From: Akkermansia sp.
Lineage (GTDB): Bacteria > Verrucomicrobiota > Verrucomicrobiia > Verrucomicrobiales > Akkermansiaceae
Direction: 5' to 3'
Assembly: GCA_017558555.1 (NCBI GenBank)
Contig: JAFYUJ010000009.1
Span: 62,001 to 126,000 of the forward strand
Length of the DNA stretch: 64,000 bases
Shown one piece after another: positions 26,084-34,458 of the stretch; within the stretch, counting starts at the first letter, position 1, and every line of letters begins with the position of its first letter. The position numbers were made by a program, and so were the translations under genes. The notes below the pieces were generated by a model. That model was not told the DNA's origin, did no database searches, and was given only the letters and a program-made list of their open reading frames with translations.

Positions 26084-26112
26084 TTGAAAAAACATTCGCA
26101 ATGGCGTAGATT
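26084..26112 (+). promoter_or_regulatory. Sigma70-type promoter of PAS-SpoIIE gene
   Basis: TTGAAA (26084-26089), 17-bp spacer, TAGATT (26107-26112), ending 8 nt before the ATG at 26121. Confidence 0.5.
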
Positions 26113-26120
26113 GTATAGTA

Positions 26121-27755
26121 ATGAGCCATGGTGAGCCCCAGCAACCGGCATCGCAATCCGTGCCCGGCGTGTTCAACTGGAAAATCGTCCGCAAAGCCCT
26201 GCGCGCTGCGGAAGAAGGGGTGTATTGCTGGCATCTGGACTCCGGAGACATATACTACACCGAGCAATGTTTGCGCATGATGGGGCTACCCATCCATGAA
26301 CAAGCCCCCAACATCTTTACCGAAGCACATATCACCATCCATGAGGACGACCGCCAATTCTTCCTCTCCGAGGTGCAGCGCTACATGAACTGGCCGATGA
26401 TGACGCCTCTGCGCGTCGAAGTGCGCCTGCTCAATCAACGATCCCGCGGCTGGCGTTGGATTCGCGTCAATGGCCTTCTTGAGCGAGATGAGAATAAGAA
26501 GCCCGTCCGTCTTGTCGGGGTATGGGTAGATATCACCCGCCGCAAGATGATAGACATGCACGCCATGGAAGAGAAAGACCTCTTCCGCACACTCATCAAC
26601 TACCTGCCCGACAGCATCTACTTTAAAAACCGGGAATCCCGATTTGTGCTGGCCAATGAAGCCACAGCACGTAAGATGGGAGTGCCCACCCCATCCGACC
26701 TCATCGGCAGCAAAGATACCAACTTCTTTGCAGATGCCAACGTGGCACGCCAGGAAGAACTGGAAATCATGGAGACACGAAAGCCCATCACCAACCGGGT
26801 GCACATGGAATCCTGGAAAGGGGGCAAACGCTCCTGGGGGCGTGTTTCCAAGTTTCCCTGGTATGCGTCTGATGGCTCCGTCAAAGGTATTGTAGGCATT
26901 TCCTCCGACGTGACCGAGCTGGTGGAAACCCAGCTACGCTACCAGAACATGGCCCAGCAGCTGGATGAGCGCAACCGTATTCTGGAGCATGAAATAAGCC
27001 TTGCGCGTGAGGTGCAGCGAGCCTTGCAACCCCAGCGCATAGCTGACCGCGTGTGGGAAACTGACAGTACCCGACGTCTGGCCCAATTCCACCACGTCTA
27101 TATGCCATCCAGCGGCGTTGCAGGCGATTTTTATGATGTCTACCCCGTGGGAGATGCAGGTATAGGCATGCTGATATGCGACGTGATGGGGCACGGCGTG
27201 CGCGCCGCGCTCATAGCATCCATGCTGCGCGGGCTTATGGAGCAGGCTTCCAACCTGGCAGACACCCCCGGCTTGCTGCTTTCCAGTCTCAACCGCCAAC
27301 TCTACCGCATCTTCAGCCAGGCCAACATCACCATGTTCTCCACGGCCTGCTACGTGTACCTTGATTTGAACACCCGCCGCCTCACCCTCTCGGGTGCGGG
27401 GCACCCTGCCCCCATTATTCTGAGCCCGGACGGTACGGCCATCCTGCCGCCTATTCCACGCTCCCCGGCACTAGGGTTGCTGGAATCTGCCATGTACCGC
27501 GAGAGCGAAATCACGCTGGAACCCGGCACCAAGGTCATGCTTTACACCGATGGGCTGGTAGAGGCCATGAATGCTCAGCGCGAAGAGATTGGCGCCCATC
27601 GCATCATGAAATTTCTGCAACAGCGATCCCCGCAAAATATACGTGAAATGATAGACATCGCCCTGGCAGGCATGCAGCAATTCACCGGCAAACCCCAGCA
27701 AGATGACGATATCAGCATCCTGGGTGTAGAGTTTACCGAGGAAACCCTGCCATAA
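26121..27755 (+). CDS. PAS-PAS-SpoIIE-type PP2C serine phosphatase
   Basis: This 544-residue cytoplasmic signalling protein has two PAS/PAC sensor modules (about residues 20-150 and 155-275; the PAC ends are RLVGVWVDITRRK and IVGISSDVTELVE). A coiled-coil linker (about 275-305) is followed by the RsbU/SpoIIE phosphatase domain. Metal-binding aspartates appear in VAGDFYDV, LICDVMGHG and DDDISI, and GAGHPAP is family-typical. It would dephosphorylate an anti-sigma-factor antagonist, but no such partner is seen here. It converges with a Ser/Thr kinase gene. Confidence 0.9.
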   Translation: MSHGEPQQPASQSVPGVFNWKIVRKALRAAEEGVYCWHLDSGDIYYTEQCLRMMGLPIHEQAPNIFTEAHITIHEDDRQFFLSEVQRYMNWPMMTPLRVEVRLLNQRSRGWRWIRVNGLLERDENKKPVRLVGVWVDITRRKMIDMHAMEEKDLFRTLINYLPDSIYFKNRESRFVLANEATARKMGVPTPSDLIGSKDTNFFADANVARQEELEIMETRKPITNRVHMESWKGGKRSWGRVSKFPWYASDGSVKGIVGISSDVTELVETQLRYQNMAQQLDERNRILEHEISLAREVQRALQPQRIADRVWETDSTRRLAQFHHVYMPSSGVAGDFYDVYPVGDAGIGMLICDVMGHGVRAALIASMLRGLMEQASNLADTPGLLLSSLNRQLYRIFSQANITMFSTACYVYLDLNTRRLTLSGAGHPAPIILSPDGTAILPPIPRSPALGLLESAMYRESEITLEPGTKVMLYTDGLVEAMNAQREEIGAHRIMKFLQQRSPQNIREMIDIALAGMQQFTGKPQQDDDISILGVEFTEETLP

Positions 27756-27781
27756 ACCTTGCGCGTAGCCGTTCCTTGTCA

Positions 27782-29335
27782 TTATGGCGTTTTTGACATC
27801 GCCTGCAATTCCTTGACCAAAGCTTTCATCGCCTCGTTCGGCATGCCCGCCAATCCTATGCCGCTAATCGGCCTCAGAAACTCCTTTGTCAAACGATCAG
27901 AAATCCTCGGGAGATAGACCATTTCCTCCATTGAACCGGCATAGTGTCTGGCCGGTTCATAGCACAAGTTTTGAATGCGTGGGAGCAACTCCATCGCAGG
28001 CTCCGCAACCTCTTCCATCAGACGCTGCTCGTACTTATGCTCCAACATCTGCAGCCGATTTAAATAGTCCAAATAAACCACTTTTTTATCGGAAGCTGTA
28101 GCAAGCTTCCGCATGGCATCCTTAGCCTGCTTGCCCAGCGCCTCCAGCTCCACCTCATATTCCGCAACAATTTCAGCCGATTTTCGCTCATACAGCGCTT
28201 CAGCCTGGCGCGCCTCCGACAAGGCTTCTGCATGCACCGCACAATAATCCTTGTACAATTTCTCCAGAAACTCGGGAGAACCGGGCGCGGGAGTGGCGGA
28301 TTTGTCCGGTTGATCCGTTGGCGGTGCAGCATCGTCATGGGACGTTTTCAGCACTAATCCCAGGCCTATGCCCCCCATCAGCATCACACAGGAGCATGCC
28401 AACAGCCAGCCCCGGTAGGGTATGCCCACCCAGCGCTTACGGCGACGCAGGGAGCGAGGCTCAATGCTGGCGCGCAGCCAATCTCGCCACTGGGCAGCCG
28501 TTTCGCAGCGAGCTTCTGGTTTAAGCTCCATATTGCGCATGATAGAGTCAACCAACGCACCCGGGAGCAAGTTCATCCCCTCCAGCTTGTGCAGCGGGAT
28601 CAGCTCATCTTTCTGCAAGCGCCGCACCGTATCCTCAGCATCACAACCACTAAGCAATTCATACCACGTGGTGGCCAGGGAGTACAAATCCGTCCAAGGC
28701 CCCAATTGCCCCTTGCCGGAGATATGCTCCGGAGCGGCATAACGCCAGGAAAATTCTCCTTGCGAGACCGAATGTTCCACATACTGGCGGGCAGAGCCGA
28801 AATCGATAAGCACAGGGTTGCCCTCTACGTTGAACATGATGTTGGCCGGCTTCAAATCGCGGTGTATCACACCCTGCCCATGTAAATACACCAGCGCATC
28901 CAGGATGAGCAGCAGCCAATCCTGTGCTTTCCCGGCATCCACCATCCGTTCCTCGGCCTGGGCCTCTTCCATCACCTCTGCCAGGCTACCGCCGCCCAGC
29001 CACGGCATCACATAAAACAAGCTCCCGCGTGCTTCAAACACATCATACACCGGCACAATGCCCGGGTGGCTCAGCTTGGCCAGCATCATCGCCTCTCGCC
29101 GCATGTCTGCCATCGCCGCAGCATACATATCCTCCAACTCCGGTCGCAGCGGTGCCAGCCCCCCCGCTTCCGTGCGGCGGAATATCGTCGCAGGAAAGCA
29201 CTCTTTCATCGCCACGTTGCGCTCCAACACGCGGTCCCAAGCTATGTATGTAATTCCAAATCCCCCCTGCCCCTGAGCTTTGAGGATTTTGTAATTGCCT
29301 ATAATGGTACCTGGTGGTAATGAAACTACGTCCAT
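27782..29335 (-). CDS. Membrane-anchored Ser/Thr protein kinase
   Basis: This 517-residue Hanks-type kinase has the glycine loop GQGGFG, K44 (VAMKE), the catalytic H-R-D160-L-K-P-A-N loop and D178-F-G, so it looks active. One membrane segment (about 309-329) follows a basic stretch, and a helical ~185-residue domain lies on the other side of the membrane. That domain has no PASTA repeats; coiled-coil-like heptads appear at about 365-450. The substrate is unknown. The neighbouring PP2C-type phosphatase could be functionally opposed (inference). Confidence 0.9.
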   Translation of the reverse strand: MDVVSLPPGTIIGNYKILKAQGQGGFGITYIAWDRVLERNVAMKECFPATIFRRTEAGGLAPLRPELEDMYAAAMADMRREAMMLAKLSHPGIVPVYDVFEARGSLFYVMPWLGGGSLAEVMEEAQAEERMVDAGKAQDWLLLILDALVYLHGQGVIHRDLKPANIMFNVEGNPVLIDFGSARQYVEHSVSQGEFSWRYAAPEHISGKGQLGPWTDLYSLATTWYELLSGCDAEDTVRRLQKDELIPLHKLEGMNLLPGALVDSIMRNMELKPEARCETAAQWRDWLRASIEPRSLRRRKRWVGIPYRGWLLACSCVMLMGGIGLGLVLKTSHDDAAPPTDQPDKSATPAPGSPEFLEKLYKDYCAVHAEALSEARQAEALYERKSAEIVAEYEVELEALGKQAKDAMRKLATASDKKVVYLDYLNRLQMLEHKYEQRLMEEVAEPAMELLPRIQNLCYEPARHYAGSMEEMVYLPRISDRLTKEFLRPISGIGLAGMPNEAMKALVKELQAMSKTP

Positions 29336-29368
29336 GCTCTTATCTTGGGTACAGACTACGCCGACACC

Positions 29369-29397
29369 AGTCTACACCCCAAAGGCAGCGTTGTCAA
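29369..29397 (-). promoter_or_regulatory. Sigma70-type promoter of kinase gene
   Basis: Minus strand: TTGACA (29392-29397), 17-bp spacer, TAGACT (29369-29374). The -10 ends 33 nt before the ATG, so a short leader is present. Confidence 0.6.
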
Positions 29398-29473
29398 CGC
29401 AGCTGCCCAAGTTGAATTACAAAAAACAGACCTTAAACGCGCTCCGCTTTCACGACCATGCCGGGATGACACG

Positions 29474-29839
29474 TCAATCAACAGTCGAAGAAACAGAGTC
29501 ACCCAAACGTGGCACCTCATCAGCCAGAAACTCCGCCAGCGTCTTTCCCTGGGCAAAAGCTTTCTTTTCCAACCGACGGCGCGTAGCGGCATCCAGACTC
29601 AGCGTCACATGGGTTTCTTCCGTCACCTGCACGCGAGAGGGCAGCGCCAGTGGCATTTCCTTCATTAATTCGCGGATGATAAATTCCTTCGAGGCAGGAA
29701 TCACCTTACGGGCCATCCAATTACGTACTGTAGCTTCAGTCACAAAACACTTACCGGCAAGCCAAGCATAACTGTAGTTGTTGGCCTTGAGCCACAACTT
29801 CACATTCAACTTCAACTCGTCTTGGTTTTGCTCCGTCAC
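29474..29839 (-). CDS. Small HTH-type DNA-binding protein
   Basis: I do not recognise the family of this 121-residue protein. Residues ~10-60 read like a helix-turn-helix (WLKANNYSYAWLAGKCFVTEATVRNW). The C-terminal ~45 residues (VTLSLDAATRRRLEKKAFAQG) look like a ribbon-helix-helix-type segment. The GTG at 29839 is chosen because a well-spaced promoter ends 7 nt upstream; the longer frame from 29914 would begin upstream of that promoter. It is divergent from the zinc-ribbon gene at 29980 and may regulate it. Confidence 0.65.
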   Translation of the reverse strand: MTEQNQDELKLNVKLWLKANNYSYAWLAGKCFVTEATVRNWMARKVIPASKEFIIRELMKEMPLALPSRVQVTEETHVTLSLDAATRRRLEKKAFAQGKTLAEFLADEVPRLGDSVSSTVD

Positions 29840-29846
29840 GTGCCAA

Positions 29847-29875
29847 AATATAGCATTAAAACTACACTTTAGCAA
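29847..29875 (-). promoter_or_regulatory. Promoter of small HTH gene
   Basis: Minus strand: TTGCTA (29870-29875), 17-bp spacer, TATATT (29847-29852), ending 7 nt before the GTG at 29839. Confidence 0.55.
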
Positions 29876-29924
29876 GCCATTATTCCGTAGTCCCTTCCTT
29901 TCTATCAAAATCAACAGTTTTTTA

Positions 29925-29953
29925 TTGACAAAGTATCTTTTTTGCTATATTTT
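29925..29953 (+). promoter_or_regulatory. Promoter of zinc-ribbon gene
   Basis: Consensus TTGACA (29925-29930), 17-bp spacer, TATTTT (29948-29953). The -10 ends 26 nt before the ATG at 29980, in an AT-rich divergent region. Confidence 0.6.
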
Positions 29954-29979
29954 CACCACATCTACATTACCTTTCGTTT

Positions 29980-30477
29980 ATGTATATCACCTTTACTTGT
30001 CCCAACTGTGGCGGGCACCAACTCCAACAACTGCAGCAAGCCATTCACCGAACAGAGGTGCATGTATCAGCTTCTACCTCCGGCAAGCTCATGCCCACCC
30101 CCTGCGGTGTGGTAGAAGAGCTGCGAGGCGCTGTACTGGGCTACCGCTGCCGCACCTGCCGTTACCCGGATAGGCAAAACCATGAACAGGATGGCGGCTT
30201 CTACTGGAACACCCTGGAGCAAGTTCACACAGCCGGCTGTCTTATCATATCAGAGACCTGTACCACACCTCAGCGGTGTATGATTTGCCACGAAGACGGA
30301 TGCATGGAGCCAATCATTGTAGAAAGTGACCACCCCGGCTCGCTCTCTACCACAGAGCGCAGTAAGATTCTTACGGAGCGAGGCAAGCGAGGAGCAGTCT
30401 TGCTTTGCGAAACAGACCCCGGCATCGGAGCTTTTTCCTGCGCTTCGTGGGATGATGTGGATATCACCCGGGTGTGA
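29980..30477 (+). CDS. Zinc-ribbon hypothetical protein
   Basis: I do not recognise this 165-residue soluble protein. It has paired cysteines that would form a zinc ribbon: CPNCGG at the N-terminus and CRTC near residue 60. A third Cys/His cluster (CMICHEDGC) lies near residue 108. The protein is otherwise hydrophilic, with a Ser/Thr-rich middle. It is divergent from the small HTH gene and converges on the rRNA methyltransferase gene. No function is proposed. Confidence 0.65.
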   Translation: MYITFTCPNCGGHQLQQLQQAIHRTEVHVSASTSGKLMPTPCGVVEELRGAVLGYRCRTCRYPDRQNHEQDGGFYWNTLEQVHTAGCLIISETCTTPQRCMICHEDGCMEPIIVESDHPGSLSTTERSKILTERGKRGAVLLCETDPGIGAFSCASWDDVDITRV

Positions 30478-30531
30478 GCGGACGAACACCAAACCAACAA
30501 CGGAAGCTGTTCAGCATTGTAGCAAAAGGCC

Positions 30532-31779
30532 TCAATCAGCTATTCTCTGAAGTAGGGCGGCATAAGCGCCATCTGCTTGTTCTTTATGCGGGAGCGCGAG
30601 ATAATCGGCAACCAGGGAAAATTCGGGGTGTTCAGCCAGGAAGGCATCGACAACCTCCCTATCTTCCTGATTATCGATAGAACAGGTGGAATACACCAGG
30701 CGGCCACCGGGACGCACGGCCACTGCGGCTTGTTCCAGAATAAGAGCCTGCAACCCCGCCAAGCGCGCAATTTCTTTTTCCTGCAAACGCCAGCGCGCAT
30801 CCACCCGGCGCTGCAATACGCCGGAATTGCTACAGGGGACATCCAGCAGCACGGCATCGAACGCCCCTTGCCACTTCTCCGGACAGGGTTGCGTCCAGTC
30901 ATGCAATTCTACTGAAACATTCTCTCCCCCCGCTCGCTGCAAGTTTTCCAACAAAGAGGGGAGGCGGTGTTGTTCAGCATCGGTGGCACAAAGATGCACC
31001 TGTCCCATCGTGGCTGCAATAATGGCTGCGGATTTTCCCCCGGGGGCAGCACAGGCATCCAACACACGTTCTCCGGGTTGGGGCGCCAACAGGCGCACAC
31101 AATGACGGGTAGAAGGATCTGCCACATAGACTTGGCCAGCCTTGAGAGCAGCCAGAGGTACCCCGGCACGCAGACGATACCACCCGGGCAAATCCGCCAA
31201 AGGCTCAGCATCTGCCAACGGAGAATCCATGGGGCGCAGGGGATTCAGGCGAGCATAGACTGGTGGTGGTTGCACGTTCCATGCAAGCAAGGCCGCCGTA
31301 TCCTCTTTGCCAAAATCGCGAATCCAACGCTTCACCAGCCAATCCGGGGTAGAATAACGCATACCAAGCGAGAGCATCTTACGCTCGCCCAGGATTTCTT
31401 CGCGACGCCGAAGCGCATTGCGTAACATGGCGTTGACGACCCCGCGTAAACGCGATGGTGCCAAAGATACGTTTTCAGACACCACAGCATACTCTGCATG
31501 ATTGAGTACAAGAAGCTCGCACAACCCGATGATGACCAGCCAATGGCCCTTATCTTCCAGCTGAGCGGAACGCAACTGCTTACGGATATGGCAAAGCCAG
31601 CGCAGATTACGCAGCACCCCCAGCACAATGGATTGCAACAAGGCTCGGTCTGCGGAGCTCATGCCAACAGACTCGCGGGCAATGAGTGTTTCTGCAAATA
31701 TACCGCCTTTATCCCAGCGCATCAAGCAACGCAGGGCAGCAGCCCGTGGGGAAAGTGGCTTTTGAGAAGAAGTAGTCAT
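30532..31779 (-). CDS. rsmB: 16S rRNA m5C methyltransferase RsmB-like
   Basis: This 415-residue protein has an N-terminal NusB-like RNA-binding domain (about 1-135) and a C-terminal SAM-dependent Rossmann methyltransferase. The SAM motif VLDACAAPGGKS is followed by LLDVPCSNSGVLQRR, with the motif IV Cys, and the catalytic Cys in YSTCSIDNQED. RsmB methylates C967 of 16S rRNA in E. coli. It is the last gene of a six-gene minus-strand operon and overlaps the upstream gene by 4 bp. Confidence 0.9.
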   Translation of the reverse strand: MTTSSQKPLSPRAAALRCLMRWDKGGIFAETLIARESVGMSSADRALLQSIVLGVLRNLRWLCHIRKQLRSAQLEDKGHWLVIIGLCELLVLNHAEYAVVSENVSLAPSRLRGVVNAMLRNALRRREEILGERKMLSLGMRYSTPDWLVKRWIRDFGKEDTAALLAWNVQPPPVYARLNPLRPMDSPLADAEPLADLPGWYRLRAGVPLAALKAGQVYVADPSTRHCVRLLAPQPGERVLDACAAPGGKSAAIIAATMGQVHLCATDAEQHRLPSLLENLQRAGGENVSVELHDWTQPCPEKWQGAFDAVLLDVPCSNSGVLQRRVDARWRLQEKEIARLAGLQALILEQAAVAVRPGGRLVYSTCSIDNQEDREVVDAFLAEHPEFSLVADYLALPHKEQADGAYAALLQRIAD

Positions 31780-32552
31780 GACTCAGAAGGTAGAATGAGA
31801 GCTTGTTGCAATGGTAAATTTCCATTCCACGCCAGGATGGAGCCTTTTTCGGCCGTTTCATCTGCCGGGGTGAACAATACACGGCCACCGGCACGTTCAA
31901 GAATCAATCCGGCTGCGGCAAAATCCCACACATTGATGCGGTTTTCTATATAAGCATCAAACCGTCCATCAGCGATGTAGCAGAGCGTGAGCGCAGCCGT
32001 GCCAAGAATGCGGATTTTGCGTACTTGCGAGGAAATGTGAGCAAAGCGGCGCAGACCGGTTGTCCCCGAGCCATCATGTGTCCCGTGGCCTACAAAGACG
32101 ATGGCTTCCTCCATCCGGGAGCGAGATGAAACATGGATTTCTCTGCCATTGCAGGTGGCAACACCATCTGCCAGTGCGCAATAACATTCATCCAGCATGG
32201 GATTATAAACGCACCCCAACACCACTTTGCCCTGAACACGCAACGCGATGCTCACGCAAAACAGAGGGAGTCCATAAAAATAATTCACGGTGCCATCGAT
32301 GGGGTCGATAATCCACTCGGGCTGAGATTCCGACTCCGTGCGACCTTCTTCCCCAAGCACGGCGTAATCAGGGAAATGAAGGCTGAGTTCTGCTTCAATG
32401 AGTTGCTGAGTCTCCTTATCCAGGCGCAGTTTGATATCATGCGCCAAAGCTTCATCCACAGGCAAAGGCGAACGAAAATGATGAAGCAGAAATCTGCCTG
32501 CACAACGTGCAGCTTGCTCAGCCGCGCGCAACTGGAGAGAATACGTGCTCAT
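31776..32552 (-). CDS. Inositol monophosphatase family protein (SuhB-like)
   Basis: This 258-residue Mg-dependent phosphatase carries the metal-binding motifs GEEG, WIIDPIDGTVNY and WDFAAAGLI. Family members hydrolyse inositol phosphates, or act on rRNA transcription as SuhB does; the exact substrate cannot be decided. It overlaps the PBP gene and the rsmB gene by 4 bp each, so it is tightly coupled. Confidence 0.9.
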   Translation of the reverse strand: MSTYSLQLRAAEQAARCAGRFLLHHFRSPLPVDEALAHDIKLRLDKETQQLIEAELSLHFPDYAVLGEEGRTESESQPEWIIDPIDGTVNYFYGLPLFCVSIALRVQGKVVLGCVYNPMLDECYCALADGVATCNGREIHVSSRSRMEEAIVFVGHGTHDGSGTTGLRRFAHISSQVRKIRILGTAALTLCYIADGRFDAYIENRINVWDFAAAGLILERAGGRVLFTPADETAEKGSILAWNGNLPLQQALILPSES

Positions 32553-34444
32553 GACTGCGGCTTGAGAGATGCCGGTTTCTCCACTTTTTCAGCCCGCAAA
32601 ATAGCACGAGCCCGGGCATGCACCTCTCGCGCCAAATTCAAAGAAGCACGAGACATGAGACGACGAAGCTCCGGAGAGGCAGCCGACGCAGATTTGATAT
32701 CATCAAACCCCATCCACACAAAGACAGTCACGCCACGTTCATTACAAACCATAGACCACTGGCCATGATTCTGCGGCAAAGTCTCATTCATGAACAAGGG
32801 GACCCCCTCGGAATAAACAAACGGAGAAAGGCGAGAGACGGCAACAGCGCTCTGTCGGCAGATGTATTCAGACGCTTTTTCAGGTTCGTAAGAATATAGG
32901 GCTTTCTGTCCGTTGCTCCATACAGTCTGCACGATATTTAACTTGTAGTCACGGCCCTGATTCTGGACATCAAAAAGCAGACGAGCCATATCCAACAGCT
33001 TCATCGAGTACAAACCATTGTACAAATCGCGTTCACGCTCTCGGGGCGGCAATGAAATCCCCAGGTGGAGCGAATCAAAGAAAGAGCGTACTACCTCGTA
33101 GCCCAGGCGCAAGCCGGTCACTTCAGTATCGCGCGCAACTATATGAAATTCATCTCCACCCGGCAAACAGGCACAGCAGAACAGAAGCGGAGCCATGGCG
33201 CGTCCGGGTTTCACACTATGTTGCCAGCGATCGATACCATCATATACGCTGCGTCCACCGACTACCCCCAATACATTTCCTTTTTTGTTGCGGCGCGTAT
33301 CCACCACGAGTACACAAGCTTGTAACACCCCGGTGAAATCATTGTCATTGCCCCTCACCTTCAACCCGGCAGGTCTTTTGACGGTTGCGAAGTATTTGCT
33401 TTGCGCTTCGGCCTCTTCTCCCAGCAACTCACCCCACTCAGCCGGGAATGCCCCTGCTTTTTCCACAGCGCAAAGGGCTCGTTCCGTTGCTTGCTCCAAA
33501 TATTGCTGAATGTCCAAGTTGAGATTGGACACAACAGAGAGTCCACGGGTGTTATCCCCCAAATCAGCGCGAATGGCCTCCAACTCCATACCGGCCCACA
33601 TAGCGGCGTACGAGCTGTTGACTCGGGCTGTTTTTTCGATAGGGGCCAAATGAATTGGAGCACTCAGGGCAGTATCATGCTGCTTGGGCGTAATCATTTC
33701 CAACTCCAACATGCGCGCCAAGGTCTCTTTTTTTACCCCCATCGCATTGTCCATACTGCGGCGGGGGTTACACAGCGAGGGTGCTCGCACCAACCCGGCC
33801 AGGGTTGCAGATTCAACCAAATCCAAATCGCTGACGGGTTTACCAAAATAGTGGCGAGCCGCAGCTCCAATTCCATAGCAGTTTTGCCCAAAATAGATGC
33901 GATTAAGATACTGAGCAAAAATGGTCTGTTTATCCACGTGCCGTTCTATTCGCTGTGCGAGCATAGCCTCCAGCAGTTTTCTGTCCAGCGTCTTACCCCC
34001 CAGTTCAAACACATGTCGGGTGAGCTGCATCGTAATGGTTGATGCGCCCTGCTCATAGCTCATTGACAGCAGATTTTTCACTAATGAACGAACAACAGAG
34101 CTGTATACCACACCGCCATGCTCAAAGAACGATTCATCCTCACGCGCGACAAAGGCATCCACCAAGTGCTTGGGGAATTGATTCCACGGTACATACTCAC
34201 TCTCCGAACCGGATAAATCTGCCACCGGACGATTTTGTGCATCGTACAGCAAACTGACCCCACAACCGGAAGATACGCGAGATACATCATACTGCAATGC
34301 GCGGCAGGTGTATACCACCATCACCGCCACACCAGCAAACAGTAAAGCAATGAACACCCCCGCAAGCACCAACATCTTCTTTTGCCCGATAGTGAGCAAA
34401 GAATACCAGCGCTTGCGGCGATTGGCTGACACGGAGTGAAACAT
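32549..34444 (-). CDS. Class A PBP-like glycosyltransferase with degenerate transpeptidase domain
   Basis: This 631-residue protein has one N-terminal membrane anchor (about 23-46). A GT51 peptidoglycan glycosyltransferase domain follows, with catalytic E102 in REDESFFEHGG, then GASTITMQLTR and RKLLEAMLAQRIE. The C-terminal half still aligns with the transpeptidase domain (VLVVDTRRN, VGGRSVYDGIDRWQ). However, the PGSxFKP motif reads PGRAMAP: the nucleophile is R415 and the Lys is A418. The KTGT triad is also missing. It should polymerise glycan strands but not cross-link (inference). I chose the ATG at 34444, just after the TPR gene's stop. Confidence 0.85.
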   Translation of the reverse strand: MFHSVSANRRKRWYSLLTIGQKKMLVLAGVFIALLFAGVAVMVVYTCRALQYDVSRVSSGCGVSLLYDAQNRPVADLSGSESEYVPWNQFPKHLVDAFVAREDESFFEHGGVVYSSVVRSLVKNLLSMSYEQGASTITMQLTRHVFELGGKTLDRKLLEAMLAQRIERHVDKQTIFAQYLNRIYFGQNCYGIGAAARHYFGKPVSDLDLVESATLAGLVRAPSLCNPRRSMDNAMGVKKETLARMLELEMITPKQHDTALSAPIHLAPIEKTARVNSSYAAMWAGMELEAIRADLGDNTRGLSVVSNLNLDIQQYLEQATERALCAVEKAGAFPAEWGELLGEEAEAQSKYFATVKRPAGLKVRGNDNDFTGVLQACVLVVDTRRNKKGNVLGVVGGRSVYDGIDRWQHSVKPGRAMAPLLFCCACLPGGDEFHIVARDTEVTGLRLGYEVVRSFFDSLHLGISLPPRERERDLYNGLYSMKLLDMARLLFDVQNQGRDYKLNIVQTVWSNGQKALYSYEPEKASEYICRQSAVAVSRLSPFVYSEGVPLFMNETLPQNHGQWSMVCNERGVTVFVWMGFDDIKSASAASPELRRLMSRASLNLAREVHARARAILRAEKVEKPASLKPQS

Positions 34445-34458
34445 GAAAAACAGCAGAC

